Positions 15,900-25,142 of a stretch of DNA of 64,000 nt are shown piece by piece. Position 1 is the stretch's first letter. The number at the start of each line of letters is the position of its first letter. A program made the position numbers and the translations under genes. The notes below the pieces were generated by a model, which worked only from the letters and a program-made list of their open reading frames with translations, had not been told where the DNA came from and made no database searches. Origin of the DNA: W0P28-013 sp051870755 (GTDB taxonomy: Bacteria; Bacteroidota; Bacteroidia; Bacteroidales; Paludibacteraceae); the NCBI GenBank assembly GCA_051870755.1, contig JBJECE010000031.1, forward strand, positions 1 through 64,000. Direction: 5' to 3'.

Positions 15900-16376
15900 T
15901 TAACGCTGGTTATTACGCGATTGATTCACCGTCCAGCCCTGTTGCACAAACCACAGGCTGTCCGCCGGCAGCGCTTCACCTACTACAAATAACAAATCAC
16001 CTTTGCCTCGAACTTTGGGTGATGCGTCAACACGTTTTTGTAAAAAATTACGAATTTGTGTTAATGCGTTCGTTCCAAGACCACTGAAAGCACCACCAAC
16101 ACCGTTTTCATCATCAGGTATCATAAATATTGTGTCAACCCGTGTATTTGCATCATATTTTTTTATTGTGTCCAAATCTATCTGCTTGGCATTTTCATTA
16201 TTAAAAAATAGTTCGACATTATAATGCGGTTCCGGCGGTATTACCGTGGTTGTATCCTTGTCACCATTGTGTGGCGGGTTGATTACCGGTTCGTTTTCTT
16301 TATCGCATGCGGTGAAGGCAATTGTTCCGCCTACCAAGGCAAGCAGCAAGGCTTTGAACAGATTGGTTTTGTTCAT
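15900..16376 (-). CDS. Small lipoprotein of unknown function
   Basis: A 158-aa lipoprotein: hydrophobic stretch LFKALLLALVGGTIAFTAC with lipidation cysteine at residue 24, then an acidic Pro/Thr-rich linker (to about 60) and a small globular domain. The start MNKTNLFK was chosen because it gives a normal signal peptide; 11 in-frame codons upstream do not. TATCTTTG on the minus strand (16442-16449) is a probable -7 box. No family was recognised. It is followed directly by an intrinsic terminator, so it is a single-gene unit. Confidence 0.75.
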   Translation of the reverse strand: MNKTNLFKALLLALVGGTIAFTACDKENEPVINPPHNGDKDTTTVIPPEPHYNVELFFNNENAKQIDLDTIKKYDANTRVDTIFMIPDDENGVGGAFSGLGTNALTQIRNFLQKRVDASPKVRGKGDLLFVVGEALPADSLWFVQQGWTVNQSRNNQR

Positions 16377-16531
16377 ATTGTCGGTTGCCGTTATATCCCA
16401 TCGCACCATCGGGTTTAATTGCTAATTATCGTTTCGGGTTGCAAAGATACTACATTTAATTCAGACAAGCACTATAAAGCCGTGTCAAAATTGACACACG
16501 TATCAAATTTCTTTCTTTAAGTTTAATATTT

Positions 16532-17932
16532 TTATCGCAAAATCAAGCATACCACATTCTCCACATGCTGCGTGTGGGGGAACATATCGACGGGCTGCAC
16601 GGCCGCCACACGATATTTGGCATCAAGCAGCGCCAAGTCGCGCGCCTGCGTGGCAGGGTTACAACTCACATACACAATGCGTTGCGGTTCGGCAGCAAGT
16701 ATCACGTTCACCACGTCTTCGTGCATACCGGCACGCGGTGGGTCGGTTATTATCACGTCGGGACGTCCGTACTCGGCCACAAAGTCGGCAGTAAGAATAT
16801 CTTTCATGTCGCCGGCAAAAAAGAGCGTGTTGTCGATGCCGTTCAGGGCGGAGTTCACCTTGGCATCTTCTATCGCTTCGGGCACATATTCGATGCCGAT
16901 GACGCGTTTTGCCGTGCGCGCCACAAAATTGGCTATGGTGCCGGTGCCGGTGTAGAGGTCGTACACCAGTTCGTTGCCGGTGAGAGCGGCAAACTGGCGC
17001 GCCACCTTATAGAGTTCGTAGGCCTGTTCCGAGTTGGTTTGGTAGAACGATTTCGGCCCGATTTTGAACTGCAACCCTTCCATCTCCTCGTACACGGCTT
17101 CGCTGCCCTTGAACAGATGCACCTCTTGGTCGGTGATGGTGTCGTTGCACTTGCCGTTGATGACGTACAACAGCGACGTGATTTCGGGGAACGTGTCGGC
17201 CAAGTGGTTGAGCAGCGCCTCGCGCTCGGCTGCATGCTCTTCGAAAAAGACCACTACCAGCATCAGTTCGCCTGTCGAGGTGGTGCGCACCATAATCGTA
17301 CGCAGAAATCCGGTTTGCCGGCGCAAATCGAAAAATTCCAAACCGTGTTCGAGTGCATAACGCTTGATTTCGTTGCGTAGTCGGTTCGATATGTCGTCCT
17401 GCAACCAGCATTTGCGGATGTCGAGCACTTTGTCGAACATGCCCGGAATGTGAAATCCCACGCCATTCAGTTCGCCGGCATCGGCATTGACTATTTCGTC
17501 GGACGTCAGCCAGCGGCGATTCGAGCAGGTGTATTCCAACTTGTTGCGATAGCCGTAAATCTTTTTCGACCCGATGATGGGCGACACTTCGGGCAATGCG
17601 ATGTGTCCCAAGCGCGTCAAATTATCGACCACTTGCTGCTGTTTGTAGCGCAACTGCTCGTCGTAAGGCAGAATCTGCCATTTGCAGCCGCCGCACACGC
17701 CGTAATGTTCGCACACGGCCTCGCACCGTTTTTCGGCGTAGCGATGCACCTGAACCACGCGGCCTTCGGCATAGTTTTTTTTCTTCTTATACAACTGAAT
17801 ATCAACCACATCGCCCGGCACAACGTATTGAGTGAACACGATCATATCGTCCACTTTGGCCAACGCTTTGCCCTCGGCTGCCACGTCGGTAATGGTGATA
17901 TTTTGTAATAGCGGTAATTGTTTTTTGCTCAT
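16532..17932 (-). CDS. rlmD: 23S rRNA (uracil-5-)-methyltransferase RlmD/RumA family
   Basis: A 466-aa class I SAM-dependent tRNA/rRNA m5U methyltransferase. An N-terminal TRAM domain (about 5-65) precedes an iron-sulfur cysteine set (C70, C74, C80, C83, pattern CxxxCxxxxxCxxC). The C-terminal catalytic domain has the SAM loop VYDLYTGTGTIANF, a DPPRAG motif, and the nucleophile in VYVSCNPATQARDL. It probably methylates a uridine of 23S rRNA, but the RumA/TrmA-like family also contains tRNA enzymes and the exact site cannot be read. The start MSKKQLPLLQNITI gives the usual N terminus. Confidence 0.9.
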   Translation of the reverse strand: MSKKQLPLLQNITITDVAAEGKALAKVDDMIVFTQYVVPGDVVDIQLYKKKKNYAEGRVVQVHRYAEKRCEAVCEHYGVCGGCKWQILPYDEQLRYKQQQVVDNLTRLGHIALPEVSPIIGSKKIYGYRNKLEYTCSNRRWLTSDEIVNADAGELNGVGFHIPGMFDKVLDIRKCWLQDDISNRLRNEIKRYALEHGLEFFDLRRQTGFLRTIMVRTTSTGELMLVVVFFEEHAAEREALLNHLADTFPEITSLLYVINGKCNDTITDQEVHLFKGSEAVYEEMEGLQFKIGPKSFYQTNSEQAYELYKVARQFAALTGNELVYDLYTGTGTIANFVARTAKRVIGIEYVPEAIEDAKVNSALNGIDNTLFFAGDMKDILTADFVAEYGRPDVIITDPPRAGMHEDVVNVILAAEPQRIVYVSCNPATQARDLALLDAKYRVAAVQPVDMFPHTQHVENVVCLILR

Positions 17933-18026
17933 TGGGCTGATTTTTTTTTGCAAAAATACAAAAAAAATGCCATTTGAAAGTTTTTTTTACTAACTTTGTA
18001 GGGAATTTCTGTGTCCACTTATTGCC

Positions 18027-18560
18027 ATGCCCTATCTCACTTCTGACAGACTTACGCTGCGCGCCCCCGAACCCGAAGATTTGGATATCTTTTATCGTTG
18101 GGAAAACGACACGGCGCTGTGGGCTTTCGGTTGCGCCATCGAGCCCTATTCGCGCTATGCTTTGCGGCAATACATCGCCACAGCCGACCAAGACATCTAC
18201 GCAAAACGCCAACTGCGACTGATGCTGGAACGGCGCACCGACAAAACGGTCGTCGGAGCGGTCGATTTGTTCGATTTCGACCCTTTGCACCGACGTGCAG
18301 GCGTGGGCGTGTTGGTCGATAGGCAGTTTATGCGCCAAGGTTTTGCGGCCGAAGCCTTGACGTTGCTGGTCGAGTATGCGTTCGGCATGCTGCACCTCAA
18401 ACAGTTGTATGCGCATGTGCCGGCCGACAACGCCGCTTGTCGGGCGTTGTTTGACCACGCTACGGCATTCGTGCATACGGCCACATTGCGCAGTTGGCTG
18501 CAACGCGACAACACTTACGTCGATGTCGAACTATGGCAACTCATCAATAACGCTTTGTAA
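18027..18560 (+). CDS. GNAT N-acetyltransferase (RimJ/RimL/SpeG-like)
   Basis: A 177-aa GNAT-fold acetyltransferase. It opens with SDRLTLRAPEPEDLDIFYRW, typical of the RimJ/RimL and SpeG group, and carries the acetyl-CoA loop region VGVLVDRQFMRQGFAAEAL. The acceptor may be a ribosomal protein N terminus, a polyamine or a small molecule and cannot be decided. A TAACTTTG -7 box lies at 17991-17998, 28 bp before the ATG. It is divergent from rlmD and ends before an intrinsic terminator. Confidence 0.88.
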   Translation: MPYLTSDRLTLRAPEPEDLDIFYRWENDTALWAFGCAIEPYSRYALRQYIATADQDIYAKRQLRLMLERRTDKTVVGAVDLFDFDPLHRRAGVGVLVDRQFMRQGFAAEALTLLVEYAFGMLHLKQLYAHVPADNAACRALFDHATAFVHTATLRSWLQRDNTYVDVELWQLINNAL

Positions 18561-18587
18561 ATCAATAATATAATTAACAATCGCACA

Positions 18588-18616
18588 AGACTTTCGCTGC
18601 CGAAAGTCTTTTTTTT
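18588..18616 (+). terminator. Intrinsic terminator after the GNAT gene
   Basis: AGACTTTCG (18588-18596) pairs perfectly with CGAAAGTCT (18601-18609) around CTGC, followed by at least seven T residues. Confidence 0.9.
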
Positions 18617-18626
18617 GTGCAAAAAT

Positions 18627-18657
18627 TTGGAGAATAGAAACAAAAGAACTACCTTTG
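18627..18657 (+). promoter_or_regulatory. Predicted promoter of the CoA-dehydratase activase operon
   Basis: TTG (18627-18629), 20 nt, TACCTTTG (18650-18657). Transcription from about 18664 excludes an upstream in-frame start that overlaps this box and supports the ATG at 18724. Confidence 0.8.
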
Positions 18658-18723
18658 CGCTCAAATTTAATAGGTCTATTAAATAACTCTATTAAAAACA
18701 TCAAACACATCAATGCTTTCTGT

Positions 18724-20520
18724 ATGAAACACGCACATACAAACAGGTTCTGTTTAGGTGTCGATATTGGTTCGACCACGTTGAAAATCGCTCTGCTCGA
18801 TGCCGACGGGCGCCTTGTTTTTTCGGATTATCGTCGCCACAATGCCGACATACGCACGACCGCCTGCGCCGTTGTTCGGCAACTGTACAATACGTTCGGC
18901 GACATCGATTTGCACATCGTACTGACAGGTTCCGTGGGCATGGGCTTTGCCGAACGACTCGGCTATGCCTTTGTGCAAGAGGTGGTGGCTGCCGCCGAAA
19001 CCGTCAAGCGCCAATATCCGGACGTGCATACGTTCATCGATATGGGCGGCGAGGATTCCAAAATGATTTTTTTCGAGCAAGGCAAAGTGCCCGACATCCG
19101 CATGAACGGCAGTTGTGCCGGCGGTACCGGCGCATTCATCGACCAAACGGCCACGTTGCTCGGTGTCGATACGGCACAACTCGACACGCTGGCTGCGCAA
19201 TCGACCACGCTCTACCCCATCGCATCGCGCTGCGGCGTATTCTCCAAAACCGACATTCAGAATCTGGTGGCACGCAATGTCAGTCGCGCCGATATTGCGG
19301 CGTCGGTGTTCAATGCGGTGGCTATGCAAGTGGTGGCATCGTTGGCACGCGGCATGGACATCGTGCCGAAAGTCTTTTTCTGTGGCGGTCCGTTCGCTTT
19401 TTTGCCACACTTGAAACAGCATTTCATGCAGGTGCTCGGTTTGGCGCCCGATGATTGCATTCTACCCGACAATGCGCAGTTGATACCGGCAATCGGTTGT
19501 GCGTTGTTGGCGCCAACCATGAGCAAGGCGCCGGTGCGTTTGGCCGAAGTGATTTATCTGCTGCGTTTTGCGCACAACGCCACACCACCCGACCTGACAC
19601 AACGTCTGCCACCACTTTTTGCATCGAAAACGGAATACGACACGTGGTTTTGCGCCAAAACGGGGCACAACGTGCCACGCGCCAAGTTCGTTACCGACGA
19701 ACCGGCCGAGTATTATTTAGGTGTCGATTCGGGCAGCACAACTACCAAATTGGTGTTGCTGAATGTGAACGGCCAAGTCGTCTATACCGACTACCGCCGC
19801 AACCAAGGAGATAGTTTCAAGACATTCGCCGACGCGCTGCAAAAACTGTACAGCGTAACCGAACATCCTGAAAATGTGAACATTATCAGAAGTTGCGCGA
19901 CCGGTTATGGCGAAAATTTGCTGCGTACGGCGTTCAACCTCGACGACGGCATTGTGGAAACGATGGCGCACTTTTCGGCAGCCGCGCACATCGACCCTGA
20001 TGTATCGTTTGTACTCGACATCGGCGGCCAGGATATGAAAGCCATCTTCGTGGAAAACGGCGCCATTCGCCGCATCGAAATCAACGAAGCCTGCTCGTCG
20101 GGTTGCGGATCGTTCATCGAAACGTTTGCCAACATGCTCGGATACCAAGTGGCCGATTTTGCACAGTTGGCCTGCACGGCCGCACATCCATGCGACCTCG
20201 GCACGCGCTGCACCGTATTCATGAACTCGAAAGTGAAACAAGCCATGCGCGAAGGCGCTCCCGTAGCCGACATTGCTGCCGGATTCAGTTATTCGGTCGT
20301 CAAAAACTGTCTTTTCAAAGTACTGAAACTCAAACATATAGACGAACTCGGCAAAAACATCGTAGTACAAGGCGGCACGTTCCGCAACCACTCCATTGTG
20401 CGTGCATTGGAACTGATGACGGGTTGCGACGTGTCATTCTCCGACATTCCCGAACTGATGGGCGCCTACGGAGCAGCCTTATTCGCCCACAAAGCAGACA
20501 AATCACCATTAAAACAATAA
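18724..20520 (+). CDS. 2-hydroxyacyl-CoA dehydratase activase-like protein, two ATPase domains (N half of a usually fused protein)
   Basis: A 598-aa protein with two BcrAD/BadFG/HgdC-type ASKHA domains. Domain 1 has GVDIGSTTLKIAL and MNGSCAGGTGAF; domain 2 starts near residue 328 with GVDSGSTTTKLVLL and has NEACSSGCGSF. The cysteine in each CxxG stretch is the usual ligand of the [4Fe-4S] cluster that activases use for ATP-driven electron transfer. In many Bacteroidota these domains are fused to a DUF2229/HGD-D part in one protein of about 1400 aa; here that part is a separate gene at 21247, with a nitroreductase between. The cognate dehydratase, if any, is not visible. It is the first gene of the operon. 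Confidence 0.88.
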   Translation: MKHAHTNRFCLGVDIGSTTLKIALLDADGRLVFSDYRRHNADIRTTACAVVRQLYNTFGDIDLHIVLTGSVGMGFAERLGYAFVQEVVAAAETVKRQYPDVHTFIDMGGEDSKMIFFEQGKVPDIRMNGSCAGGTGAFIDQTATLLGVDTAQLDTLAAQSTTLYPIASRCGVFSKTDIQNLVARNVSRADIAASVFNAVAMQVVASLARGMDIVPKVFFCGGPFAFLPHLKQHFMQVLGLAPDDCILPDNAQLIPAIGCALLAPTMSKAPVRLAEVIYLLRFAHNATPPDLTQRLPPLFASKTEYDTWFCAKTGHNVPRAKFVTDEPAEYYLGVDSGSTTTKLVLLNVNGQVVYTDYRRNQGDSFKTFADALQKLYSVTEHPENVNIIRSCATGYGENLLRTAFNLDDGIVETMAHFSAAAHIDPDVSFVLDIGGQDMKAIFVENGAIRRIEINEACSSGCGSFIETFANMLGYQVADFAQLACTAAHPCDLGTRCTVFMNSKVKQAMREGAPVADIAAGFSYSVVKNCLFKVLKLKHIDELGKNIVVQGGTFRNHSIVRALELMTGCDVSFSDIPELMGAYGAALFAHKADKSPLKQ

Positions 20521-20523
20521 ATT

Positions 20524-21207
20524 ATGGAACTGACAGAAATTATCAAATTGCGCCATTCCGTCCGCACCTATTCCAACAAAGCATTACCTGCCGATGTGCT
20601 GACTGCACTGCGTACACGCATCGAAACATGCAATGCCGAAAGCGGCTTGTTCATGCAACTCGTTACCGATGAGCCGAAGGCTTTTAGCGGGACATTGGCA
20701 CACTACGGCAAATTTTCCGGCGTCAGCAACTACATTGCGCTGGTTGGCAAAAAATCGCCATGGTTAGACGAATTGTGCGGCTACTATGGCGAACAAATCG
20801 TACTTTTGGCGCAACAACTCGGCCTCAACACCTGCTGGGTGGGCATGACGTACAGCAAAATACTCGACCGCATTGCCATACACAAAGGCGAAAAACTGTG
20901 CGCCGTCATCGCCATAGGCTACGGCCTGACACAAGGAGTGCCACACAAAATCAAAACTTTCGACGACGTGGTCGAAAAGGCCGCCGGCACAGATTTTCCG
21001 CAGTGGTTTCGCCGTGGCGTAGAAGCCGCACTATTGGCTCCGACAGCCGTCAATCAGCAGAAATTCAAATTTGCATTACACGACAAGACCGTGTCATTGA
21101 AAGCCGGCTGGGGATTTTTCGCCAAAGTCGATTTGGGAATTGTCCGCTACCATTTTGAAATCGGCGCCGGCACACAGCACTTCACTTGGCAACGACCATT
21201 AGTCTAA
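20524..21207 (+). CDS. Nitroreductase-family flavoprotein
   Basis: A 227-aa nitroreductase-fold protein opening with MELTEIIKLRHSVRTYSNKA, the FMN-binding RxSxRxY motif of the family. GLNTCWVGMTYSKIL and APTAVNQQKFKF mark the other flavin contacts of the compact nitroreductase subgroup. It probably binds FMN and moves hydride from NAD(P)H. It begins 3 bp after the activase and ends 39 bp before the DUF2229 gene, so it splits what is usually a single fused gene. It may supply electrons to the iron-sulfur activase; that is an inference from position only. Confidence 0.85.
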   Translation: MELTEIIKLRHSVRTYSNKALPADVLTALRTRIETCNAESGLFMQLVTDEPKAFSGTLAHYGKFSGVSNYIALVGKKSPWLDELCGYYGEQIVLLAQQLGLNTCWVGMTYSKILDRIAIHKGEKLCAVIAIGYGLTQGVPHKIKTFDDVVEKAAGTDFPQWFRRGVEAALLAPTAVNQQKFKFALHDKTVSLKAGWGFFAKVDLGIVRYHFEIGAGTQHFTWQRPLV

Positions 21208-21246
21208 ATGCTACAACATATAAACAAAAAAATACAAATTAACAGA

Positions 21247-23724
21247 ATGAACCTCAACGAGTTAATAAAATCGAACGCCTACGATACCACATTTGAAACC
21301 TGTAGCGGCTGCGAAAACCACTGCAATGTCAAATTGTTCCGCTTTGCCAACGGGAACACATTCGCTTCGGGCAACAACTGCGAAAAAATCTACTCGAATA
21401 CGCACGAATCCGTACGCAAAGGCATCAATATGTTTGCCGAAAAGCAAACATTACTCTTTGGCCGAAAATCTATAAAATCGCCTGAACGACAACAAGTTAT
21501 AGGCATTCCGCGCGGTTTGGGCATTTACGAGAATTATCCGTTTTGGCACACGCTGTTCACCTTTTGCGGATTCAAAGTGCAACTGTCGAAACCATCGACC
21601 AACAAACTGTACGAAAGCGGTTTACGCACCGTCATGGCCGACAACATCTGTTTTCCGGCCAAACTGATGCACGGACACATTTTCGATTTGGTGGCGCGCA
21701 AAGTCGATCGCATTTTTTATCCGTGGGTGGTGTTCGAACAAAAAGAAGATGCCTGCTCGAAAAACAGTTTCAACTGTCCGATTGTCAGCGGCTACAGCGA
21801 TGTGCTGAAAAGCGCCATCGACACCGAAAAACACTACGGCATTCCGTTCGATGCGCCGGTCGTATCGTTCAACGACGACAAACTGCTCGAAAAATCGTGC
21901 GTCGCATATTTGCACACGCTGGGTGTTGCCAAAAACGAGGCCAAACAAGCCGTCGTGGCCGCCAAAGCAGCCCAACACGCCTATATCTCACAACTCACCG
22001 AACGCGCCAACGCCATTTTGGAACGTGCCACGGCAGAACACCGCATGGTCATTCTGCTAGCCGGACGCCCATACCACACCGACCCGCTCATCGAACACAA
22101 AATAGCGCAAGCCATCGCCGATATGGGCATCGACGTGATTACCGAGCATGTGGCCACCAACAGCGGCTCCGACGTGTACAACGAACTGAACGCCTTGAGC
22201 CAATGGGCGTACCCGAACCGCATTTTCAAGGCGGCCTATTTTGCTGCCAAATATCCGCACAACAATCTGCAATTCGTCGAACTGACAAGTTTCGGCTGCG
22301 GCCCCGACGCCTTCATTCTCGACGAAGTGAATGCCGTGCTGCGGCGTTACAATAAGAACCTGACCATCTTGAAAATAGACGACGTGAACAACATCGGGTC
22401 GCTACGCCTGCGCATACGCTCGCTGGTCGAATCGACCAAAACGGCCGCGCCCGCCACCACAACCCCGAAACCTTATATCACGACCAAAATTTTCGATATT
22501 GACGACCGGCGACGCACACTGCTCGCGCCCTACTTTGCCGAAGGCTATTCCGAATTTCTGCCATCAGTCTTCAAATTGGCAGGCTACAAACTCATCAATC
22601 TGCCAACCGGAAACCAAGCAGCAGCCGAAACCGGACTGCGCTTTGCCAACAACGACATCTGCTATCCGGCAACCATTGTCGTAGGCAGCATTATGAACGC
22701 TCTCGAAAGCGGGCAATACAACCGCGACGAGGTGGCCGTCATCATCACACAAACAGGTGGACAATGCCGCGCCAGCAACTACTATTCGCTCATCAAAAAT
22801 GCCATGGTATCGGCCGGATTTCAGGATATTCCCGTCGTGTCGATGGCCACAGGGCCGGGCATCAGCAACCATCAGCCGGGATTTTCGCTCGCATGGCGCA
22901 AATTGACCAACATCGTTCTGGACGTCATGTTCTATGCCGACTGCATCGCCAAAATGTACTATGCAAGTGCCGTGCGCGAAACCGTCAAAGGCGAGGCCAA
23001 ACGCCTGCGACAACACTACATCGAGGCCGCATTTCCGCTCGTCGAAACAAACGATAGCAAAGCCCTGAAACGACTTTTGAAAGAAGCGGCTTGCGCGTTC
23101 GCCCGTATCGTCGATACTTCGCGGCGCGTGCCGGTCATCGGGCTGGTCGGCGAAATATATGTGAAATACAACGGTTTCAGCCACAAATTTGTGGTCGATT
23201 GGCTGGTCGAACAAGGCGTTGAAGTGGTGCCGCCCGCACTGACAGGCTTTTTCTCGACCTCGTTCGTCAGCAACCACGCCAACCGCCAACTGCACATAAA
23301 ACCCGAAAAACGCCCGCTGTGGCTCAACGATGCCATCTACAAATATGTGTGGCGGCGTTCGCAACAATTCGACGACCTATGCCAACCATTCCCCTTTTAC
23401 CGCAAATTCGTGAGCATTTTCGACTATGCGCGGCTCTCCGAACAGGTCATCAGCACGGCAGCCGACTTTGGCGAAGGCTGGTTCCTGCCCGGCGAGATTT
23501 GCCACTTGGCCGAAAGCGGCATACAAAACGTGGTCAGCCTGCAACCGTTCGGCTGCATCGCCAACCACATCATTTCCAAAGGCATTGAGAAAAAAATCAA
23601 ACAAGTTTATCCGCAGTTAAGCCTGCTGTTCCTCGACTTCGACAGCAGCACCTCCGAAGCCAACGTGTTCAACCGCCTGCATTTTATGGTCGAAAACTGC
23701 AAACATCAACTAAAAAATAACTAA
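21247..23724 (+). CDS. DUF2229/HGD-D activase-related protein (C half of a usually fused protein)
   Basis: An 825-aa protein of the DUF2229 / 2-hydroxyglutaryl-CoA dehydratase-related group. The N-terminal CSGCENHCNV cysteine cluster, IPRGLGIYENYPFWHTLF and AGRPYHTDPLIEHK are typical of the segment that follows the two activase domains in the fused Bacteroidota protein. Further cysteine-rich stretches (NDICYPATIVVGS, TQTGGQCRASNYYSL, FGCIANH) could bind iron-sulfur clusters. Together with the gene at 18724 it gives about 1423 residues, the length of the fused form. The ATG at 21247 (MNLNELIK) was chosen; an in-frame start at 21208 directly after the nitroreductase is less likely. Confidence 0.85.
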   Translation: MNLNELIKSNAYDTTFETCSGCENHCNVKLFRFANGNTFASGNNCEKIYSNTHESVRKGINMFAEKQTLLFGRKSIKSPERQQVIGIPRGLGIYENYPFWHTLFTFCGFKVQLSKPSTNKLYESGLRTVMADNICFPAKLMHGHIFDLVARKVDRIFYPWVVFEQKEDACSKNSFNCPIVSGYSDVLKSAIDTEKHYGIPFDAPVVSFNDDKLLEKSCVAYLHTLGVAKNEAKQAVVAAKAAQHAYISQLTERANAILERATAEHRMVILLAGRPYHTDPLIEHKIAQAIADMGIDVITEHVATNSGSDVYNELNALSQWAYPNRIFKAAYFAAKYPHNNLQFVELTSFGCGPDAFILDEVNAVLRRYNKNLTILKIDDVNNIGSLRLRIRSLVESTKTAAPATTTPKPYITTKIFDIDDRRRTLLAPYFAEGYSEFLPSVFKLAGYKLINLPTGNQAAAETGLRFANNDICYPATIVVGSIMNALESGQYNRDEVAVIITQTGGQCRASNYYSLIKNAMVSAGFQDIPVVSMATGPGISNHQPGFSLAWRKLTNIVLDVMFYADCIAKMYYASAVRETVKGEAKRLRQHYIEAAFPLVETNDSKALKRLLKEAACAFARIVDTSRRVPVIGLVGEIYVKYNGFSHKFVVDWLVEQGVEVVPPALTGFFSTSFVSNHANRQLHIKPEKRPLWLNDAIYKYVWRRSQQFDDLCQPFPFYRKFVSIFDYARLSEQVISTAADFGEGWFLPGEICHLAESGIQNVVSLQPFGCIANHIISKGIEKKIKQVYPQLSLLFLDFDSSTSEANVFNRLHFMVENCKHQLKNN

Positions 23725-23745
23725 TTTTGCAAAAACATTTTGCGT

Positions 23746-24363
23746 ATGAAAAACAATAATTCCCTCGAAGAACAAATTTTGGCCGCTGCCGAAGAACTAT
23801 TCATCCAAAAAGGATTCACCGAAACCTCCACAACCGACATTGCCAAAAAAGTGGGCTGCAACCAAGCGTTGGTGCATTACTATTTCCGCACCAAAGACAA
23901 TTTGTTCGAACAAATTTTTCTGCAAAAAGTCGAATTTGCCTTATCGTGTGCCGATTCATATCGGTTCAACGGCAACTTCAAAGAACTCATCACCACGATG
24001 ATTACAAACTATTTCAAGTTGTTGGACGAAAATCGGAAACTACCATTTTTTGTACTGAACGAATTGATTATCAATGACAAACGACGTGAACTCATCAAAA
24101 AACACATCATCGAAAACCGACACAGACAAAAAATCTACTATGCGCTCGATCAAATCGTACAAAACGAAAGTCGTTGCGGCCACATCCGCCCTATCGAAAC
24201 ACTCGATTTACTGCTGAATATCGTGGCCTTAACCATCTCTACTTTCATATTCTTGCCAATATACGCCGATTGGCTGCAAAAAAACGAAGAAGAACAAACC
24301 GCATTTATCGAACATCGAAAAAACGTTATCATCAATCTGATAATGACCGATTTAGAACCGTAA
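23746..24363 (+). CDS. TetR/AcrR-family transcriptional regulator
   Basis: A 205-aa repressor-type protein. Residues about 8-55 form the TetR helix-turn-helix (EEQILAAAEELFIQKGFTET, then TDIAKKVGCNQALVHYYFRTK), followed by an all-helical ligand domain. It starts 21 bp after the DUF2229 gene, and a TAATTTTG box at 23722-23729 may give it its own start. It may control the upstream redox operon or the HdeD-like gene after it; the ligand is unknown. The ATG at 23746 is preferred to a TTG two codons earlier. Confidence 0.92.
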   Translation: MKNNNSLEEQILAAAEELFIQKGFTETSTTDIAKKVGCNQALVHYYFRTKDNLFEQIFLQKVEFALSCADSYRFNGNFKELITTMITNYFKLLDENRKLPFFVLNELIINDKRRELIKKHIIENRHRQKIYYALDQIVQNESRCGHIRPIETLDLLLNIVALTISTFIFLPIYADWLQKNEEEQTAFIEHRKNVIINLIMTDLEP

Positions 24364-24430
24364 TCGCAACCTTTGGCACGCATTTTGTTATATGGAAATC
24401 ATCTTTTATTAACCAAAAAAACTAATAATT

Positions 24431-25057
24431 ATGCAAAACATTTTGATGCATGCGGCCGACAAAGCACGCCGCGTGGTAAAAAATTGGTGGTTGATGCTGC
24501 TGGCTGGCTTACTCATTGTGGCAGCCGGCATCGTGGTATTTTGCTTTCCGGTGGAAAGTTATGTGGCATTAAGCCTCTTTTTCGGTCTGGCTATGGTGGT
24601 GTCTGGGCTTGTGCAATTGGTACTCGCGTTCGATAGTCGCAACTATTTCATGACACGCGGCTACGTCATCGTGGGCGGCATCGTCGATATGCTGTTGGGC
24701 ATTTTTCTGTGCTGCAAACCGAATATTACACTGATGATTTTGCCCTTCGTACTTGGATTTTGGATGCTGTACCACAGTTTCATGATCATCGGGTTCGCCG
24801 GCGATTTGCGCACATTCGGTGTACGCGGCAGCGGATGGACTATCTTTGGCGGCATTGTGCTGCTGCTGTTGTCGATACTGATTCTGATTCAGCCGTTCGC
24901 CATCGGCACACGAGTCGTTATCGGACTGACGGGATGCGCCCTCGTAGTGGCCGGCGCCGATATGTGCTACATTGCATTCCGCCTGAAAAACATACACAAA
25001 CACATCACCGAACGTTTCAAAGAATACGGCATCGAAGATGCCGAAATTGTGGAATAG
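24431..25057 (+). CDS. HdeD-like (DUF308) membrane protein
   Basis: A 208-aa integral membrane protein with about six hydrophobic helices (first at 20-40, last at 150-175) and a charged C-terminal tail of about 30 residues. Hydrophobicity pattern and the repeated GGIxxxLLG motif match the HdeD/DUF308 family, linked to acid resistance in Escherichia coli but of unknown molecular function. It starts 67 bp after the TetR-type gene and ends before an intrinsic terminator. Confidence 0.85.
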   Translation: MQNILMHAADKARRVVKNWWLMLLAGLLIVAAGIVVFCFPVESYVALSLFFGLAMVVSGLVQLVLAFDSRNYFMTRGYVIVGGIVDMLLGIFLCCKPNITLMILPFVLGFWMLYHSFMIIGFAGDLRTFGVRGSGWTIFGGIVLLLLSILILIQPFAIGTRVVIGLTGCALVVAGADMCYIAFRLKNIHKHITERFKEYGIEDAEIVE

Positions 25058-25080
25058 CACGCTGCTGCTACCAACCACAG

Positions 25081-25122
25081 CGGGCGATACGGCCAACAAA
25101 GCCATATCGCCCGTCGATTTTT
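25081..25122 (+). terminator. Intrinsic terminator after the HdeD-like gene
   Basis: CGGGCGATA (25081-25089) pairs with TATCGCCCG (25105-25113) and is followed by TCGATTTTT. The stem may also serve the convergent gene on the minus strand. Confidence 0.75.
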
Positions 25123-25142
25123 GTAGCAAGTTATCAGCAGTG

